NCBI RefSeq assembly: GCF_030704535.1 | Contig: NC_081822.1 | Location: 1,250,001-1,314,000 of the forward strand | DNA from: Vitis vinifera | Lineage: Eukaryota; Streptophyta; Magnoliopsida; Vitales; Vitaceae | DNA: 64,000 nucleotides | Reading direction: 5' to 3' | Shown here: in pieces, positions 60,295 to 64,000 of the stretch | How positions within the stretch are numbered: position 1 is the first letter of the stretch | Layout: every line of letters starts with the position of its first letter | Translations under genes and position numbers: made by a program | The notes under the pieces: generated by a model | What the model was told of the DNA's origin: nothing | The model's database searches: none | What the model saw: the letters and a program-made list of their open reading frames with translations, nothing else

Positions 60295-60297
<3 letters not shown>

Positions 60298-63158
60298 GGA
60301 AAATAAAATTTAAAACAAACTAATTTTTAAAATTAATTTTATGTATAATCAAGGTGGGGGCCAAGAAAAGACAATGTCCAAATCTACCCTAAATCCGATC
60401 ATAACCCATTTATTTAAATTTCAATATATCCTTTTAGAGATGAAAAAATATGTCCATTACCATCCTTATACTCCAACTTCCAATCCTAGCTCCAACAATA
60501 TTAGAGAAACTACTCCTTATTTTTGTCGGAACTAACTTCAACAATATTCAAGAATCGTGGTTGTGGTACACTCACCGCCACTACCGACTCCCAAGTGTCC
60601 TTTTGCGCAAGGCATAAGTGTGCAAGAGCCATATAGTCTTGTTAGTTTGACCTAGGATACCAAATGGACACAAAAACAAACACTATACATGTAGCTTAAT
60701 AAGTATTAATTGCAACAAACGTTAAGTACCTTAATTGACACAATTGTTATAAGATTAAAACGTTTATCTTTCAAGACTCATTAAAGTATGACAATTGTTA
60801 TAAGTTGATAATCATCAACATTAAGGAGGGTAATATATACAATCAAATGCACCTAAAAAGACGTTATACTTAAGCAAGAATAAATAGCCACTCTTGACTA
60901 CAAGAAAAATATGCTATCACTTTTTCAAAAAGTTTATCTTACTCAAGCCTTCACTCTTTTATTTAAGTTTCGAAGAGGTGTACTTGAACAATCTATCTCA
61001 GAGATTGGTGGTCGGAGGTTGGTCGGACTTTACCCTTATTGACCGTGCAACAATAGTGGTTTTAATCAAACTTTGGTGTTGACTCAACTTTTCTTCAATA
61101 TGTGAGTGAAAAATGGAAAGCCGACGAACATGTCAAGACAAAGACCCAAAAAAAACTTGCTTTTTAAAAAGAAGATAGTGATTGAACAAGAAAATTGGAA
61201 GAGAAATTTCTCTTGTAAATTAAATCCTCAAGCATTCTTCGCTTCATAATTGAACTAAAAAATTCTACCCACGTTACTCACAATTTAGTCAGTCCACTTC
61301 TATTCCCCTTTTTATAAAAATAAAAATAAAAATATCTTATGGGCAGTCACCAAACCTAAGTGTTTTTAAGATAGTTCTATCAAATTTATAAATTAGGAAG
61401 AAAAAAGAAAACCTCTATCTACTGAGGGAACTTTATGATATAAAGTCTAAAGATCACGTAATTAAGGATTCACTTGTTTCAAGATTTGAAGTTGATAAAA
61501 ATTGCTTTCACTTTCAACATTTTACTGACACCAACCATCTTTTCCCAGAACATGCATGCAATTATTTGTTTTGTTTGTATACCACCCAAAAAAAATAAAA
61601 TTATATCCACAATGATCGCTTTTTCTAAAGCATGCAATTATTTATCTTTTTCTTTCGTTGTTTTTTTTTTTTTTTTTTATAATTTTTTCTTTTAACCATT
61701 TAAATATCAACCATGCAATATCTTCTCAACTAGTGGTATGTCAGTTCTTGATTTAAAAAAAAAAGAGAGAGAGAGAGAGAGAGAAGAGATCATCCCAAGG
61801 GGAGGCTCTACAAAACTTTCCACAGAGAAAGACGACTCCTATTGTGCCACTTCCAAATAGAAAACGAAACCCCTTTCTTGGAGGAAAGTGAGCACTCACC
61901 ACCCATACACATCTTCATCAACAACTCCCCATTTGTCTGTATTGGAACATTACATTATACATCAAATTAAGTTGTCTCTCTTTAATGCAATGCCTCCTAA
62001 ACCAGAAAAAAGGGGGAAAAAAAAAACGGAAAGAAAAAGGCAATTTGAATAAGAAAAAGGCATGTATAGAAGAAAGGAAGAAAAACAGAAGGGGAAATTG
62101 GGAAAGTTTGGACAGCTGTTAATATATGATGGGGAATGACGTAGTTGAAAGGTGATCTCAGCAACCTCCATGCACACCACCTAGTCATGTTATTTAAGTA
62201 TACTTGGTCTCTCTATTATTTTCCTTCTTTGTCTCTTAACTTTTTAGAAACGTGAATAATTCGGCTAAGAGTCCGTCTATTTACTTGACCCAAGAAGCAA
62301 GTCGCTAGTTTCCAATTTAGACACGAGGAGGGACCAGAGGTTGACCCACCTTAGTTTCTAGTCTATTCTTCTCCAAAAATAAATAATAAAAAATTTAAAA
62401 AAGAAAGAAAGAAAGAAAGAAAAACCCCAATGTGTTCTTGCAGCTAGCCCATGTTTATTTCATTGAGTCTTTTGTGCACTAGAATATCACTTAAATTGCA
62501 AATTGCAAGGTTTGATATTTTTGTTTGGCTTCCATACACTTTGGTTTTAATTTTATCTCTTTTGTTTTTAGAAAATAAAAAAACAAAACAAAAAAACGGT
62601 TGAATAATTATATACCAATAAACTCAAAAAAATAAAATAAAATTCCTTCATGTGATTTTTTCGAAGTTGTAGATCTCAATTTCCCATTCTTGAACTTGTT
62701 CAAAATAATTTAATTATTAAAAAATTTCATATTTTTGTTTTTGTTTTTAACCTTTTAAAATCAAAATTGAAACATAAAAAAGGTGTTGAAACATCAATTT
62801 TAAAAACTATTTTCAAAAGATGTTATTTTCTTGTTTCCCTTTTTTATTTTTTTATTTTTATTTTTACTTTTCACTCATCTTCGTGGTGGCTGCCACATCA
62901 AACCATGTCCAATTAAAACCAATTGTGATGAACACCATATAATAAACAGCTAGCAGCCAGCATGGGTCAGTCAAAGATCCAGCTTTATTGTCTACCCCAC
63001 CATTAAACCTACTCAGCTTCCAAAGCCATCGCCTCCAAAAACACCTCTCTATATGTACCTCACCGATCTACACCATCTCCTCCAAAAATCTCTTACCATA
63101 AAGACTATCCAGCAATTGTTCTATTCTAGTACACTAGACAGCTAGGTGTGTTGTCCAG

Positions 63159-64000
63159 ATGGGTGAGGTGGTTGAGGTGAAGTTGAGCCCGGTGCAGCCC
63201 TCCGGACCTCCAGTGGTGTCGGTTCCTCCGTTTCAGCTCCATTCTCCGTCCATGACTCGGTCGCCGCTGATCGGTGGGGTCCCGAAAAGCCCATTAACTT
63301 CACGGATTCTGACTCCATTGGCGAGCCCCATGAAGAAGGCGATTGCAAGCATGCAAGGGTTCTTGGAAGAAGTTGGCCACCTCACCAAGCTTGACCCGCA
63401 AGATGCATGGCTTCCCATCACTGAGTCGAGAGATGGTAATGCGTACTACTCGGCGTTTCACTCGCTGAGTTCCGGGATTGGAGTCCAAGCCCTTGTGCTT
63501 CCCTTGGCTTTCACTACACTTGGCTGGTGAGTTTGATGAAAATCCAAAACTAGAGGTACCGAATCAACAAACGGGTCAAATTTGGATTTTTCGTTCTAAT
63601 TCTGCGATATTGAATTGGTTTCAGGATCTGGGGAATTCTTTGTCTGTCGCTGGCTTTTGGATGGCAGCTCTATACTCTATGGTTGTTGATCCAGTTGCAC
63701 GAGTCGGCTTCCGGAACACGGTACAGCAGATACCTCCGACTTTCCATGGCTGCTTTTGGTAAGCATGCATGCATTATTGCTCTGATATATTATATAAGAT
63801 GGCAGCTCTACGCTCAATGGTTGTTTCTTTTAGCTAATGGTTTATGGGGATCGATGATCCAAACTGCTGATCAGGTGAAAAGCTGGGGAAGCTGCTGGCA
63901 CTATTTCCAACCATGTATCTATCAGGAGGCACCTGCGTCACTCTCGTGATTATCGGTGGAGGGACCATGAAAATATTTTTCCAAATAGTCTGTGACTCCA
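63159..64000 (+). CDS. LHTL8: Lysine histidine transporter-like 8, copy 2 (3' part outside window)
   Basis: Second AAAP amino acid transporter of the LHT8 branch, on the same strand about 5.7 kb after copy 1. Exons visible are 63159-63526, 63625-63758 and 63875-64000 (continues). The product begins MGEVVEVKLSPVQPSGPP, with LTPLASPMKKAIASM and the branch signature KLDPQDAWLPITESRDGNA. Membrane segments begin AFHSLSSGIGVQALVLPLAF. Exon 2 reads IWGILCLSLAFGWQLYTLWL and ends YSRYLRLSMAAFG; exon 3 reads EKLGKLLALFPTMYLSGGTC. Splice phases equal those of copy 1. It keeps about 16 residues (MQGFLEEVGHLT region) that copy 1 lacks before the DPQDAW signature. Intron 2 contains a partial copy of exon 2 near 63799-63827. 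The rest of the gene lies beyond the right edge, so intactness cannot be judged. Confidence 0.93.

Larger units (their letters stand above)
57454..63158. other. Intergenic region between LHT8-like genes
   Basis: The copy 1 3' UTR comes first, then the 57845-57980 minisatellite, T runs near 58100, 59080 and 59160, a (TA)22 repeat at 60251-60294 and a GA repeat at 61764-61784. 59950-60130 has CCCCGTCTCAATCTCGCCCC and similar C-rich phrases that look like a degraded repeat. The last 250 bases form the leader and promoter of copy 2, with TATATG near 63050. No other gene is recognised. Confidence 0.5.

Overview
The window is nuclear DNA from a dicot plant. Protein-level resemblance (FTSH, OPCL1-like, LHT8-like), AT-rich intergenic DNA, MITE-like hairpins and a LINE inside an intron suggest grapevine (Vitis); that genus is inference from memory, not a database result. 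Genes are split by GT-AG introns, and I read exon borders from splice sites and reading frame. For every complete spliced gene the exon lengths sum to a multiple of three.

Layout, left to right. (1) 1-2123, minus: 5' part of a chloroplast FTSH protease gene of the FTSH1/FTSH5 type, running off the left edge. (2) 5079-5979: a decayed copy of a DUF241 gene, whose intact relative lies at 20714-21397. (3) 11722-13047, minus: a complete seven-exon LOG cytokinin-activating enzyme gene. (4) 13.0-20.7 kb: gene-free, with a solo LTR (13675-14437) and a 1-kb long-armed inverted-repeat element flanked by a near-perfect 9-bp duplication (15592-16611). (5) 23649-30529, minus: a small mitochondrial complex I subunit gene (NDUFB2 type, 69 residues). 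Its three short exons are spread around a 6.6-kb intron that holds a young LINE in antisense orientation. (6) 33764-41832: two tandem OPCL1-like acyl-CoA ligase genes with peroxisomal SKL ends, expected in jasmonate synthesis. (7) 42.8-47.0 kb: a SAUR cluster with one antisense pseudogene, one frameshifted copy and one intact gene. (8) 47.0-54.7 kb: gene-free repeats. (9) 54720-57453 and 63159-64000: two same-strand LHT8-like amino acid transporter genes, the second cut by the right edge.

The genes form no operon-like system. The order is ordinary plant genome with local duplications (OPCL1, SAUR, LHT8, DUF241) at different stages of retention and decay. LOG, SAUR and OPCL1 touch cytokinin, auxin and jasmonate respectively, but nothing shows that they are co-regulated.

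I found no rRNA, tRNA or CRISPR array, and no convincing previously undescribed system. The points most worth a second look are the hidden NDUFB2 gene with its LINE-filled intron, the altered A5 motif in the first OPCL1 copy, the foldback element, the exon-fragment copy in an LHT8 intron, and the SAUR frameshift.
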